A DNA stretch of 64,000 nucleotides from an uncultured Acetatifactor sp. (lineage in GTDB: Bacteria; Bacillota; Clostridia; Lachnospirales; Lachnospiraceae): assembly GCA_910585665.1 (NCBI GenBank), contig CAJUFI010000010.1:12617-76616 (forward strand), read 5' to 3'. Numbering within the stretch: position 1 is the stretch's first letter; each line of letters begins with the position of its first letter. Positions 33,294 to 41,992 of the stretch are shown here, one piece after another. The notes under the pieces were generated by a model. It had not been told where the DNA came from. It worked only from the letters and a program-made list of their open reading frames with translations, and searched no databases. The translations under genes were made by a program, and so were the position numbers.

Positions 33294-33323
33294 AAAAATG
33301 CCATGGCTAAAGCCATGGCATTT
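33294..33323. terminator. Terminator of spoVG, also facing the DUF4143 gene
   Basis: AAATGCCATGGC (33296-33307) and GCCATGGCATTT (33312-33323) are a perfect 12-bp stem with a four-base loop. On the minus strand TTTTT follows. The stem looks like a variant of the neighbouring repeat unit. Confidence 0.8.
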
Positions 33324-33360
33324 GGGGATTTAATTGTCTTTTATCCTATGCTGTCACATC

Positions 33361-33633
33361 CTATTCCCCGTCCGGCTCCAACAAAGCTCTCCTGTAGTTC
33401 TCCAGGATGATCTCCTGAATGGCTTCTCTGGCAGAAGCATTGATGGGATGGGCGATATCCTTGTACTCCCCATCTGCCGTCCTCTTACTGGGCATTGCGA
33501 TGAACAGACCTTTGTCTCCTTCAATCACCTTGATGTCATGCACCACGAATTCCTCGTCCAAGGTAATGGATACAATCGCCTTCATCCTGCCTTCTTTCGC
33601 AATCTTGCGTACGCGAACATCTGTAACCTGCAT
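33361..33633 (-). CDS. spoVG: Septation/sporulation regulator SpoVG
   Basis: 90 residues with the full SpoVG pattern (MQVTDVRVRKI, MKAIVSITLDEEFVVHDIKV, GLFIAMPSKRTADGEYKDIA, HPINASAREAIQE). SpoVG is a small nucleic-acid-binding regulator linked to sporulation and division. ATG 33633 follows AAGGGGG. It lies 39 bases downstream of glgD in the same direction, so it is probably the last gene of the glgC-glgD-spoVG transcript. Confidence 0.97.
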   Translation of the reverse strand: MQVTDVRVRKIAKEGRMKAIVSITLDEEFVVHDIKVIEGDKGLFIAMPSKRTADGEYKDIAHPINASAREAIQEIILENYRRALLEPDGE

Positions 33634-33672
33634 CTTTTAAACCCCCTTATCCGGAATCTAAAGCCACCTATG

Positions 33673-34794
33673 TCACATCGTGTATCTTTCATTTCTCTCT
33701 ACTACAATGCGAATCTGCCCATCTTCACCCACATAGTGGGCATTTGCCCGAATGGTGCTATGGCTTTCTAAGATGCAATTCTCGATGTAAGTGTTGTCGC
33801 CGATATACACATCATTCAGAATGATGGAATTCTTGATGACACAATTATTGCCTATATAACTCTTCTTGAAGACCACGGAGTCCTCCACGACACCGTTCAC
33901 GATGCAGCCGCTGGAAATCAGGCTGTTCTTCACGCTGGCTCCCACATTGTACTTCGCCGGGGCCAGATCGTCCACCTTGGAATAAATGTCGGGGTACTGC
34001 TTGAAGAAATAGTTGCGCACCTCCGGCTTGAGGAAATCCATGTTGGTACTGTAGTAATCCTCCACGGAGGCGATGTTCCTCCAATAGTCCCGTATCTTGT
34101 AACCGTAGATCCGCTTCACATCTTTATAGCGGATGAGGATGTCCCTGACGAAATCGTATCTATCCTCCTCGATACATTTCTCCACCATCTCTATCAGCTG
34201 GCGCCTGCGCAGGATGTAGATGCCGCAGGAGATGACCCTGGACTTGGCATGCAGCGGCTTTTCCTCGAACTCCTCGACGCGGCTCTCCTCATTCATGCGG
34301 ATGGTGCCGAACCGCTCCAGGCTCGCCGAAGGGCTCATGTCCCGGCAGACCACGGTGATGTCCGCCCTTCTCTCGATGTGGTATTCCAGCACCTTGTTGA
34401 AGTCCATCTTGTACACGCCGTCCCCGGAGGCCACCAGCACATAGGGCTCATGGCTGCTCTTGAGGAAATCCAGGTTCTGATAGATGGCGTCCGCCGTGCC
34501 CCGGTACCAGTTGCTGTTCTGGGAGGTCACGGCCGGCGTGTACACATACAGCCCTCCCTGCTTGCGCCCGAAGTCCCACCACTTGGAAGAGCTCAGGTGC
34601 TCGTGGAGGCTGCTGGCATTGTACTGGGTCAGCACCGCCACCTTCTGGATATGGGAGTTGGACATATTGCTCAGGGTAAAATCAATGCTGCGGTAACTGC
34701 CCGCGATGGGCATGGCGCATACGGCCCGCTTGTAGGACAGCTCCTGCATCCTGCGGTTGTTGCCTCCCGCCAGGATAATTCCAATCGCCCTCAT
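33673..34794 (-). CDS. glgD: Glucose-1-phosphate adenylyltransferase, GlgD subunit
   Basis: 373 residues. Nucleotidyltransferase start IGIILAGGNNRRM deviates from the active GGxGSRL pattern, and the catalytic loop reads SGDGVYKMDF instead of SGDH. These are the usual differences of GlgD, the non-catalytic or regulatory partner of GlgC. A left-handed beta-helix with hexapeptide repeats forms the C terminus. The start overlaps the glgC stop by four bases (ATGA). Works with GlgC in ADP-glucose synthesis for glycogen. Confidence 0.95.
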   Translation of the reverse strand: MRAIGIILAGGNNRRMQELSYKRAVCAMPIAGSYRSIDFTLSNMSNSHIQKVAVLTQYNASSLHEHLSSSKWWDFGRKQGGLYVYTPAVTSQNSNWYRGTADAIYQNLDFLKSSHEPYVLVASGDGVYKMDFNKVLEYHIERRADITVVCRDMSPSASLERFGTIRMNEESRVEEFEEKPLHAKSRVISCGIYILRRRQLIEMVEKCIEEDRYDFVRDILIRYKDVKRIYGYKIRDYWRNIASVEDYYSTNMDFLKPEVRNYFFKQYPDIYSKVDDLAPAKYNVGASVKNSLISSGCIVNGVVEDSVVFKKSYIGNNCVIKNSIILNDVYIGDNTYIENCILESHSTIRANAHYVGEDGQIRIVVERNERYTM

Positions 34795-36065
34795 TGCCTC
34801 TCACCTGCCTTAATCAAAGATTTGCCGCCTGGCAGATAGGAATTCTCGTAGTCCAGACCCGTGGTGACGCCGAATATGACTGCATTCTTCCCCACGGTGA
34901 TGCCGTTGGGGATGACGCTGCGCTCGCCCACGGTCACGATGCCGTGGTTGTAGATGTGGGGAGCCATTTCGTTCTCCACCGCCTCGCCGAATCCCAGCTT
35001 CACATAGTTGCCGATCCGCACCTCCTCGTCAACGATCGCCTTATAAAGCTCGCAGTTGTTGCCGATCTGGGTCTGGTTCATGATGATGGAATCCCGGACC
35101 ACCGTATCCTTGCCTATGGTGACGCCGCAGCCGATCACAGAATTGTACACCTTTCCGTAGATATCCGTCCCCTCCCCGATGATGCTCCGCTCCACCACGC
35201 TGTCCCTGGAGAAATACTGGGGCGGCTGAATCTCGCTCTTGGTATAGATCTTCCAGTATTCCTCGTAGAGGTTGAACTCCGGCACGATGTCGATGAGCTC
35301 CATGTTGGCCTCCCAATAGGAATGCAGGGTGCCCACGTCCTTCCAGTAGCCGTTGAACTCATAGGCGTACAGGAACGCGCCCTTTCTGTGGCAATAGGGA
35401 ATCACATGCTTCCCGAAGTCCAGCGCGGGCTGCTCGGCCATCTCGATGAGGGCCTTCCTCAGCGTCTTCCAGTTGAAGATGTAGATTCCCATACTGGCCA
35501 AGTTGCTCCGGGGGGTCTCGGGCTTTTCCTCGAAGTCCGTGATCCTGCGCTTCCCATCGGTTATCATGATTCCGAAGCGGCCGGCCTCCTCCATGGGCAC
35601 GGGCATGACGGCGATGGTCACGTCCGCGTTGTTGTCCTTGTGGAAGTCCAGCATGAGCTCATAGTCCATCTTGTAGATATGGTCACCGGACAGTATCAGC
35701 ACGTAATCGGGATGATAGCTCTCCATGTACTCCAGGTTCTGGTAGATGGCATTGGCCGTGCCGGTATACCACTCGCTGTTGGAACTCTTCTCATAGGGCG
35801 GCAGCACTGTGACGCCGCCGATATTGCGGTCCAGGTCCCAGGGGATGCCGATCCCTATGTGAGAGTTCAGCCGCAGGGGCTGGTACTGGGTCAGGACCCC
35901 CACTGTGTCGACCCCTGAATTGATACAGTTGGAAAGCGGAAAATCGATGATGCGGTATTTTCCTCCAAATGCCACGGCAGGTTTTGCCATTTTGGATGTG
36001 AGTACACCCAGCCGACTGCCCTGCCCGCCTGCCAGCAGCATGGCAATCATTTCTTTCTTCACCAT
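34791..36065 (-). CDS. glgC: Glucose-1-phosphate adenylyltransferase, GlgC subunit
   Basis: 424 residues. It makes ADP-glucose from glucose 1-phosphate and ATP, the committed step of glycogen synthesis. Signature AMLLAGGQGSRLGVLTSKMA is near 8-27, catalytic Asp in ILSGDHIYKMDY, ADP-glucose loop FEEKPETP and substrate-binding KDVGTL. The C-terminal beta-helix carries hexapeptide repeats. ATG 36065 follows GAGGTGACG. First gene of glgC-glgD-spoVG. Confidence 0.96.
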   Translation of the reverse strand: MVKKEMIAMLLAGGQGSRLGVLTSKMAKPAVAFGGKYRIIDFPLSNCINSGVDTVGVLTQYQPLRLNSHIGIGIPWDLDRNIGGVTVLPPYEKSSNSEWYTGTANAIYQNLEYMESYHPDYVLILSGDHIYKMDYELMLDFHKDNNADVTIAVMPVPMEEAGRFGIMITDGKRRITDFEEKPETPRSNLASMGIYIFNWKTLRKALIEMAEQPALDFGKHVIPYCHRKGAFLYAYEFNGYWKDVGTLHSYWEANMELIDIVPEFNLYEEYWKIYTKSEIQPPQYFSRDSVVERSIIGEGTDIYGKVYNSVIGCGVTIGKDTVVRDSIIMNQTQIGNNCELYKAIVDEEVRIGNYVKLGFGEAVENEMAPHIYNHGIVTVGERSVIPNGITVGKNAVIFGVTTGLDYENSYLPGGKSLIKAGERQ

Positions 36066-36193
36066 GTCGTCGTCACCTCGGTCTCTTCTGTGCCATCCGG
36101 CCGCTTCCTACATTGCGCAAAGCTCCTGTCCATGCACCGCTACGCCATTCACGTCCGATGCCCCTACAGCCACTACCTGCTTCAAGTAAGGCC

Positions 36194-36202
36194 ATTATAT
36201 CA
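36194..36202 (-). promoter_or_regulatory. Predicted extended -10 promoter of glgC
   Basis: Minus strand TGATATAAT is a perfect TGnTATAAT. There is no clear -35. It lies about 130 bases upstream of the glgC ATG. Confidence 0.5.
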
Positions 36203-36347
36203 CACAGTTTGACAAAATGGAATATTGAATGTCAAAATATTTATTTTTCATCTTCTTATTTGTGTCGGATATTGATACAATTTTTGTATAATGTGCGGTT
36301 TTTTTGTGCATTTCTCCCAATATTTGCATCATCCAACCACAATTGCC

Positions 36348-36512
36348 CCAGTACACCGGTGCATGAATTCCCGAGTAATCAGTGCTTGATGTCCGCGCCT
36401 GGACATGGCGGAGGAAGGAGGCGATGCGGAACATCATCGACTGACGACAACACAGTACTGGTGTGACCAGCAAGTGCTGCTTGCTCCAGGATTCCTGCAT
36501 CGGGGTACCAGT
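36348..36512. repeat. 165-bp imperfect palindrome between glgC and murC, nature unknown
   Basis: End arms CCAGTACACCGGTGCATGAA (from 36348) and GGATTCCTGCATCGGGGTAC (from 36489) pair over about 23 positions with a few mismatches. Inside are further pairs: TCAGT/ACTGA, ATGTCC/GGACAT, CGATG/CATCG, AGCAAG/CTTGCT. It lies in the 544-base gap between divergent glgC and murC, upstream of both predicted promoters. It may be a miniature mobile element or a structured RNA. No convincing gene is seen in the rest of the gap. Confidence 0.5.
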
Positions 36513-36564
36513 CCGGTTCCACATTTCAGAAAACAGAATTCATATTTATTTTTTCCGCCGATGG

Positions 36565-36573
36565 TGTTATAAT
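36565..36573 (+). promoter_or_regulatory. Predicted extended -10 promoter of murC
   Basis: TGTTATAAT is a perfect TGnTATAAT, 36 bases before the murC ATG. Confidence 0.55.
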
Positions 36574-36609
36574 AATAAGGAACAAAAAATCATAAGGAAG
36601 TACAGCCAA

Positions 36610-37989
36610 ATGTATAAAATCGATTTCAGCCATCCCTGCTCCCTATACTTCGTGGGCATCGGCGGCATCAGCATGTCCGCCCTGGCGCAGCTGCTGGCGG
36701 ACGCGGGCTTCCGGGTCTCCGGCTCCGACCGCGCCCCCAGCGACCTGACCAGGAAGCTGGAGAGCATGGGGATTACCGTATTCTATGGACAAAGGAGCGA
36801 AAATATTACAGAAGCCATCGACTGCGTGGTCTTCACCGGCGCCATCCATCCGGACAATCCGGAATACCGGGCGGCCCATGAGAAAAACCTGCCCGCCCTG
36901 ACCAGGGGGCAGCTGATGGGGCAGATCATGCAGCATTACCGCACCCCCATCGCGATCAGCGGCACCCACGGCAAGACCACTGCCACCTCCATGGTCAGCG
37001 AGATTCTGCTGGCGGCGGATTTGGATCCCACGCTGACCATAGGCGGCGTACTGAAGGACATCCAGGGCAATCTGCGCATCGGCCACTCGGAGTATTTCGT
37101 GGCCGAAGCCTGCGAGTACACCAACAGCTTCCTGGATTTCTTCCCCAGGATCGGCATCATCCTGAACATAGGCGAGGACCATCTGGATTTCTTCAAGGAT
37201 CTGGAGGACATCCGCCATTCCTTCCGGGAATTCGCCAGGCTGCTGCCCCAGGACGGCTGCCTGATCATAGGCGGGGAGATCGAGCGCCTGGAGGAGATCA
37301 CGGAAGGCCTGCGCTGCCCTGTCATCACTTTCGGACTCAGCGCCTCCTGCGATTACTATGCCACCGACATTACCTATGGCCGCCTCGGCTGCCCCACCTT
37401 CACCCTCCACGACAGGAAGGGCGGAAAGCGCAGCGTCTCCCTGAGCGTGCCCGGAGAGCACAATATCTGCAACGCCCTGGCGGCGCTGGCCCTGGCGGAC
37501 TTCCTGGCCATCGACAGCAGCTTGGCGGACAGCGCCCTCCAGGGATATCAGGGCACGGACCGGCGCTTCCAGCACAAAGGCACCATCGGCGGCGTCACCG
37601 TCATCGATGACTACGCCCATCACCCCACGGAGATCACGGCCACGCTGAAGGCGGCTGCCAACTATCCCCACAGGACGCTCTGGTGCGTCTTCCAGCCCCA
37701 CACCTATACCCGCACCAAGGCCTTCCTGAAGGAATTCGCCCAGGCCCTGTGCCTGGCGGACAGAGTCGTGCTGGCGGACATCTTCGCGGCCAGGGAGACG
37801 GACACCCTGGGAATCGATTCCCAGACCCTCCAGCGGGAGATTCAGGCCCTGGGCCACGAATGCCATTATTTTCCAAGCTTTGATGAAATCGAAAATTTCC
37901 TGTTGGAAAATTGCATAAACGGCGACCTGTTGATAACTATGGGCGCGGGAGATGTGGTAAAAATCGGCGAAAACCTGCTGGGCAGATAG
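36610..37989 (+). CDS. murC: UDP-N-acetylmuramate--L-alanine ligase
   Basis: 459 residues from ATG 36610 (AAGGAAG upstream; longer in-frame starts run into the promoter). It adds L-Ala to UDP-MurNAc in peptidoglycan synthesis. The UDP-binding Rossmann start is LYFVGIGGISMSALAQLL, the ATP loop GTHGKTT is at 118-124, then EACEYTNSFL, GEHNICNALAAL and DDYAHHPTEI. The usual length is about 455. Confidence 0.97.
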   Translation: MYKIDFSHPCSLYFVGIGGISMSALAQLLADAGFRVSGSDRAPSDLTRKLESMGITVFYGQRSENITEAIDCVVFTGAIHPDNPEYRAAHEKNLPALTRGQLMGQIMQHYRTPIAISGTHGKTTATSMVSEILLAADLDPTLTIGGVLKDIQGNLRIGHSEYFVAEACEYTNSFLDFFPRIGIILNIGEDHLDFFKDLEDIRHSFREFARLLPQDGCLIIGGEIERLEEITEGLRCPVITFGLSASCDYYATDITYGRLGCPTFTLHDRKGGKRSVSLSVPGEHNICNALAALALADFLAIDSSLADSALQGYQGTDRRFQHKGTIGGVTVIDDYAHHPTEITATLKAAANYPHRTLWCVFQPHTYTRTKAFLKEFAQALCLADRVVLADIFAARETDTLGIDSQTLQREIQALGHECHYFPSFDEIENFLLENCINGDLLITMGAGDVVKIGENLLGR

Positions 37990-38103
37990 TTATCCACATT
38001 TTCCACAAATAAAGCGTTTCTCCGGGCTGTGGATACGCACCGGAAAAAAGCCGTGGAAACCCGGACGGTCCAAACGTTATCCACTGTTTCCACATTTTCC
38101 ACG
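37990..38103 (+). promoter_or_regulatory. Cluster of DnaA-box-like sites between murC and the DnaD-like gene
   Basis: A perfect TTATCCACA is at 37990-37998. Near matches are TTTTCCACA (37999-38007), TGTGGATAC on the other strand (38028-38036), TTATCCACT (38077-38085), GTTTCCACA (38086-38094) and TTTTCCACG (38095-38103). Six 9-mers in 114 bases are unlikely by chance at this GC. The genes that follow encode replication-initiation proteins. The box pattern is seen; DnaA binding is inferred. Confidence 0.6.
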
Positions 38104-38171
38104 ATCCCGGCCCGTCTTCAGATTCTCCGATGAATTCGGGAAAATTGACTATTTTCTTTTCCAGGACCTTA

Positions 38172-38180
38172 TGCTATACT
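38172..38180 (+). promoter_or_regulatory. Predicted extended -10 promoter of the DnaD-like gene
   Basis: TGCTATACT matches TGnTATAAT with one change, about 118 bases before the ATG and about 70 bases after the last DnaA-like box. Confidence 0.45.
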
Positions 38181-38297
38181 TTTTCTACCGCGGGGCATTC
38201 CTGTGCCGGCATCTTCCTTTGTCTGAGCGGTTCTGCCAGACGGGAGGCGTGCCGGCGGAAGGCCCGGCGGATATACCAGGAAGCGGGGGCAGGACGG

Positions 38298-39413
38298 ATG
38301 GCGCATTTGACGATTTATCAGGACAATCAGGGAGATTCCACGGTAGTATCCAATTTGTTTATAGACGAATATATGAAAGATGCCAACGACGCGCAGCTGA
38401 AGGTCTATCTCTATCTGCTCCGCATGATGAGCGCGCAGATGGCCACCAGCGTATCCGACATCGCGGACAAGTTCAACCACACGGAGAAGGATGTTCTGCG
38501 CGCCCTGAAATACTGGGAAAAGCGGCAGCTTTTGGACCTGGACTATGACGACGGCAAGAATCTGGTGGGCATCCATATGCGGGATTTGAGGACCGCCAGG
38601 GGAGCGGACATGGTTCCGGCCCCCCAGGTGGTGGCTTCCTTCGTGCCGGTGCCGTCCCTGAACGTCACTCTGCCCAGGGACATCCCTTCTGACGCAGACT
38701 CTCCGGCGCCCTCCCCATCGAAGGAGGAGGCCCCGGCCAATCCCTTTGAAAAACCGAACTTTTCCGCAGATCAATTGCGGGAGTTCAAGAACCGCCAGGA
38801 GACGGCACAGCTGCTGTTCATCGTGGAGTCTTATATTGGAAAGCCTTTGACGCCCTCGGAGATCAAGGCTATCCTGTATTTCACGGATGTGCTCCATTTT
38901 TCCGATGACCTGATCGACTATCTGATCCAATATTGCGTGGACAGGGGCAAGAAGGATTTCAAATACATAGAGAAAGTGGCCGTGAGCTGGGCGGAGGATG
39001 GCATCTCCACGCCGAAACAGGCCCAGAAACGCTCTTCCCGCTATGACAAGAATGTCTACGCCATCATGAACGGCCTGGGAAAGGGCAGCTCTCCCACCGC
39101 CAAGGAGATGGAGTTCATCACCCGCTGGCTGAAGGATTACGGCTTTTCCACGGACGTCATCATTGAGGCCTGCGAGCGCACCGTCCTGGCCACGGACAAG
39201 CATCGTTTCGAATACGCCGAGAGCATCCTCAGCAGCTGGAAACGCCAGAACGTGCACCACAAATCCGACATCCAGGGCATCGATGACAAATACCAGCAGC
39301 GCAGACGGAACGCCGCGCCCCCTGCCCAGAAGCAGTCCGGCAACCGTTTCAACCAGTTCAAGCAGAACAATTACGATTTCGACGCGCTGGAACAGGAACT
39401 GATCAGCAATTAA
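38298..39413 (+). CDS. DnaD-domain replication initiation protein
   Basis: 371 residues from ATG 38298 (AGGACGG just upstream). The N-terminal winged helix (FIDEYMKDANDAQLKVYLYL, SVSDIADKFNHTEKDVLRAL) resembles DnaD/DnaB initiators. A Pro/Ser/Ala-rich linker follows (about 108-150), then two DnaD-type helical units near 165-245 (IGKPLTPSEIKAILYF) and 255-325 (SPTAKEMEFITRWLKDYGFS). The end is Gln/Asn rich. It lies 13 bases before the helicase-loader gene. Together they probably load the replicative helicase. Confidence 0.85.
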   Translation: MAHLTIYQDNQGDSTVVSNLFIDEYMKDANDAQLKVYLYLLRMMSAQMATSVSDIADKFNHTEKDVLRALKYWEKRQLLDLDYDDGKNLVGIHMRDLRTARGADMVPAPQVVASFVPVPSLNVTLPRDIPSDADSPAPSPSKEEAPANPFEKPNFSADQLREFKNRQETAQLLFIVESYIGKPLTPSEIKAILYFTDVLHFSDDLIDYLIQYCVDRGKKDFKYIEKVAVSWAEDGISTPKQAQKRSSRYDKNVYAIMNGLGKGSSPTAKEMEFITRWLKDYGFSTDVIIEACERTVLATDKHRFEYAESILSSWKRQNVHHKSDIQGIDDKYQQRRRNAAPPAQKQSGNRFNQFKQNNYDFDALEQELISN

Positions 39414-39426
39414 GAGGAGAAGCGAA

Positions 39427-40422
39427 GTGGCACTGAACAATTCCCAATACGAATCCATCATAAAGGGCTACGAGCGCGCCAGGGACGAGAGCCGCTTCCT
39501 TCTGGACTCCCGGAAGCAGCAGGTCTGGAGGGAGATCCCGGAGTATCGGCAGCTGTCGGAATCCATCGGCTCCGTCTCCGTGTCCTATGGCCGGCGCATG
39601 CTGGAGGGGGACGAAGGCGCCCTGTCCGAGCTGCATGTAAAGCTTGCGGAGATTGCCTCCCGGCAAAAGCAGCTGTTGACGGAACACGGCTTCCCTGCCG
39701 ACTACCTGGAGCCGGTCTACAGCTGTCCGGACTGCCAGGACACAGGCTTCCTCCAGTCCGGGCTTTTCCGGGAGAAATGCCATTGCTTCCGCCAGCAGGA
39801 GCTTTCCATCCTTTACGCCCAGTCCAACATACAGGAGACCATCGGCCGGGAGAACTTTTCCACGCTCTCCTACGCCTATTACCAGGGGGAGGACCTGCGC
39901 AGGTTCGAGGCGGCAGTAGACATCAGCAAAAATTTTATAGAAAATTTCAAAGACATCTACCATAATCTCTTTTTTTATGGTACAGTAGGAACGGGAAAAA
40001 GTTTTCTGTCCGGCTGCATCGCCAGGGAACTGTTGCAGCGCGGCATCTCTGTGATTTATTTCAGCGCTTCCGGCCTCTTCGACACGCTGGCCCGCTATGC
40101 TTTCGATATAAAATCGAAAGAAGCCCTTCATGACTTATGCGAAGATTTATATAGTTGCGGCCTGTTGATCATCGATGACCTGGGAACGGAGATCACCAAC
40201 AGTTTCGTGACCTCCCAGTTGTTCACCTGCCTGAATGAGCGGCACCTGCGCGGCAGGTCTGTCCTGATTTCCACGAACCTCAGCTTAGAGGAGCTGCGGG
40301 ACCGCTACTCTGACAGGATTTTTTCCCGCATCACCAGCCATTTTACTTTATGCAAGCTCACCGGGCCGGACGTCCGCCTCCTGAAAAAGCGCCTGTCCAA
40401 CGCCCCACCCGCATCACCCTGA
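39427..40422 (+). CDS. dnaC: DnaC/DnaI-like helicase loader ATPase
   Basis: 331 residues from GTG 39427 with AAGAGGAGAAGCG before it. A zinc-binding pair is visible (CPDC at 100-103, CHC at 118-120), then Walker A GTVGTGKS at 185-192, Walker B GLLIIDDLGTE and sensor ISTNLSLEEL with arginine finger DRIFSRI. This is the DnaI/DnaC type of AAA ATPase that places the helicase on DNA. It is coupled to the DnaD-like gene upstream. Confidence 0.9.
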   Translation: MALNNSQYESIIKGYERARDESRFLLDSRKQQVWREIPEYRQLSESIGSVSVSYGRRMLEGDEGALSELHVKLAEIASRQKQLLTEHGFPADYLEPVYSCPDCQDTGFLQSGLFREKCHCFRQQELSILYAQSNIQETIGRENFSTLSYAYYQGEDLRRFEAAVDISKNFIENFKDIYHNLFFYGTVGTGKSFLSGCIARELLQRGISVIYFSASGLFDTLARYAFDIKSKEALHDLCEDLYSCGLLIIDDLGTEITNSFVTSQLFTCLNERHLRGRSVLISTNLSLEELRDRYSDRIFSRITSHFTLCKLTGPDVRLLKKRLSNAPPASP

Positions 40423-40503
40423 TCGATTCAGGAAATGACTGCGTTCTTCCGGATTCAGACATCAGCATCATATAAGCATGCAAAAGAATAGAGAGGATAC
40501 ACC

Positions 40504-41694
40504 ATGGGCAACCGCGAAGAAAAAAGAAACCTGGAAACCATTCCCGTAGGCTCTTTGGGAATCATTGCGCTGGAGGGCTGCAGGCCGCTCTGCGAACGGA
40601 TCGACAAGTATCTGGTGAGATGGCGCGCCGAGAGGGAGAGCGAGCACAAGGACTCGCTGGCCTTCTCCGGCTATCAGCGGAATTCCTACCTGCTGCAGAC
40701 GAAAGTGCCGCGTTTCGGCTCCGGCGAAGCGAAGGGGACGATTCTGGAATCCGTCCGCGGCAGCGATCTGTATCTGCTGGTGGACGTGTGCAATTATTCC
40801 CTGACCTATCCCCTGGGCGGCCACGAGAACCATATGTCCCCGGACGACCACTATCAGGATCTGAAGAGAATCATAGCCGCTGTGGGCGGAAAAGCCCGCC
40901 GCATCACGGTCATCATGCCTTTCCTCTATGAAAGCCGTCAGCACAAAAGGACCAACCGGGAATCCCTGGACTGTGCGCTGGCGCTGCAGGAGCTGGTGCA
41001 GATGGGCGTGGACAATATCATCACGTTCGATGCCCACGACCCCAGGGTGCAGAATGCCATCCCGCTCCATGGCTTCGAGACGGTGCAGCCTGCCTATCAG
41101 TTCATCAAGGGGCTGCTGGGCAATATGAATGATTTGAGCATCGATTCCGACCACATGATGGTCATCAGCCCTGACGAGGGCGGCATGACCCGGGCCATCT
41201 ATATCGCCAATGTGCTTGGGCTGGACATGGGCATGTTCTACAAGCGCCGCGACTACACAAGAGTCGTCAACGGGCGCAATCCCATCATCGCCCACGAATT
41301 CCTGGGCACCAGCATGGAGGGAAAGGATATGATCATCATCGATGACATGATTTCCTCCGGGGACAGCGTGCTGGAAGTGGCAGCCGAACTGAAGAGCCGC
41401 AAGGCCCACAAGATTTTCGTCTTCGCCACCTTCGGGCTGTTCACCAGCGGGCTGGACAAGTTCGACAAGGCCTATGAAAACGGTACCATAGACCGGGTGC
41501 TCACCACGAATCTGGTCTACCAGACCCCTGAGCTGCTGCAGCGGGAGTGGTACATCAACTGCGATATGAGCAAGTACATCGCCTATATCATCGACACCCT
41601 GAACCACGACTCCTCGATCAGCGACCTGCTGAATCCCAGCGAAAGAATCCAGAACATCGTGGCCCGGTACAAGAACGGCGAGCTGATGTCCTGA
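40504..41694 (+). CDS. prs: Ribose-phosphate pyrophosphokinase, long form
   Basis: 396 residues, about 80 more than standard Prs. It makes PRPP from ribose 5-phosphate and ATP. The two-domain phosphoribosyltransferase fold shows in ITVIMPFLYESRQHKRTNRE (the flexible ATP loop), NIITFDAHDPRVQNAIPL, VISPDEGGMTRA and the PRPP loop MIIIDDMISSGDSVLE. The N-terminal 90 residues lack the usual start of Prs and carry extra segments. ATG 40504 follows AGAGAGGA. PRPP feeds pncB and upp, both in this window. Confidence 0.88.
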   Translation: MGNREEKRNLETIPVGSLGIIALEGCRPLCERIDKYLVRWRAERESEHKDSLAFSGYQRNSYLLQTKVPRFGSGEAKGTILESVRGSDLYLLVDVCNYSLTYPLGGHENHMSPDDHYQDLKRIIAAVGGKARRITVIMPFLYESRQHKRTNRESLDCALALQELVQMGVDNIITFDAHDPRVQNAIPLHGFETVQPAYQFIKGLLGNMNDLSIDSDHMMVISPDEGGMTRAIYIANVLGLDMGMFYKRRDYTRVVNGRNPIIAHEFLGTSMEGKDMIIIDDMISSGDSVLEVAAELKSRKAHKIFVFATFGLFTSGLDKFDKAYENGTIDRVLTTNLVYQTPELLQREWYINCDMSKYIAYIIDTLNHDSSISDLLNPSERIQNIVARYKNGELMS

Positions 41695-41744
41695 TTCTCC
41701 TCTGAGTTGCCGGAACATGGCGTTCCAAGCGTGTTCGATGCAAA

Positions 41745-41966
41745 ATGAACCGCTTCCTCCCCAATCTCCTCGGCATGCTGCTGGGCACTGCCATCGGCTA
41801 TCTCTTCGGCACCGTATGGCTGGCATACCAGCAGTCCATCGGCTTCACAGAGGCGCTGTTCCTTGGAGTCGTCCCCTACCTTGGCTTCGATGCCGTCAAG
41901 CTGGTTCTCGGCATGGCCCTCGGCAGCCAGGTGCGCAAGCGCCTGCTCCAGGCAGGACTGCTTTGA
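41745..41966 (+). pseudogene. C-terminal fragment of a BioY-type biotin transporter
   Basis: A 73-codon frame reads LLGTAIGYLFGTVWLAYQQS and LGVVPYLGFDAVKLVLGMAL then VRKRLL. This matches the last two membrane helices of BioY. The ATG lacks a ribosome binding site, and the first four helices are missing. Confidence 0.55.
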
Positions 41967-41992
41967 GGCAGCAGCTATGTTCAGGCAATTCC

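Noticed and set aside
33185..33323. Repeats resembling a CRISPR array
   Set aside because: The 27-bp units are directly adjacent with no unique spacers, and no cas gene is near.
33061..33333. 90-codon plus-strand frame with KIPRLKPSA repeats
   Set aside because: It starts inside the DUF4143 gene in another frame and has no ribosome site; the repeats are explained by the 27-bp DNA units.
36348..36512. 6S RNA or T-box leader
   Set aside because: No terminator follows on either strand and no specifier/T-box sequence is visible.
36195..36524. 109-codon minus-strand frame upstream of glgC
   Set aside because: It lies in the palindromic region, lacks a ribosome site and contains the predicted glgC promoter.
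37990..38103. Chromosome replication origin
   Set aside because: DnaA-like boxes are present, but there is no dnaA/dnaN pair and no obvious AT-rich unwinding region next to them.
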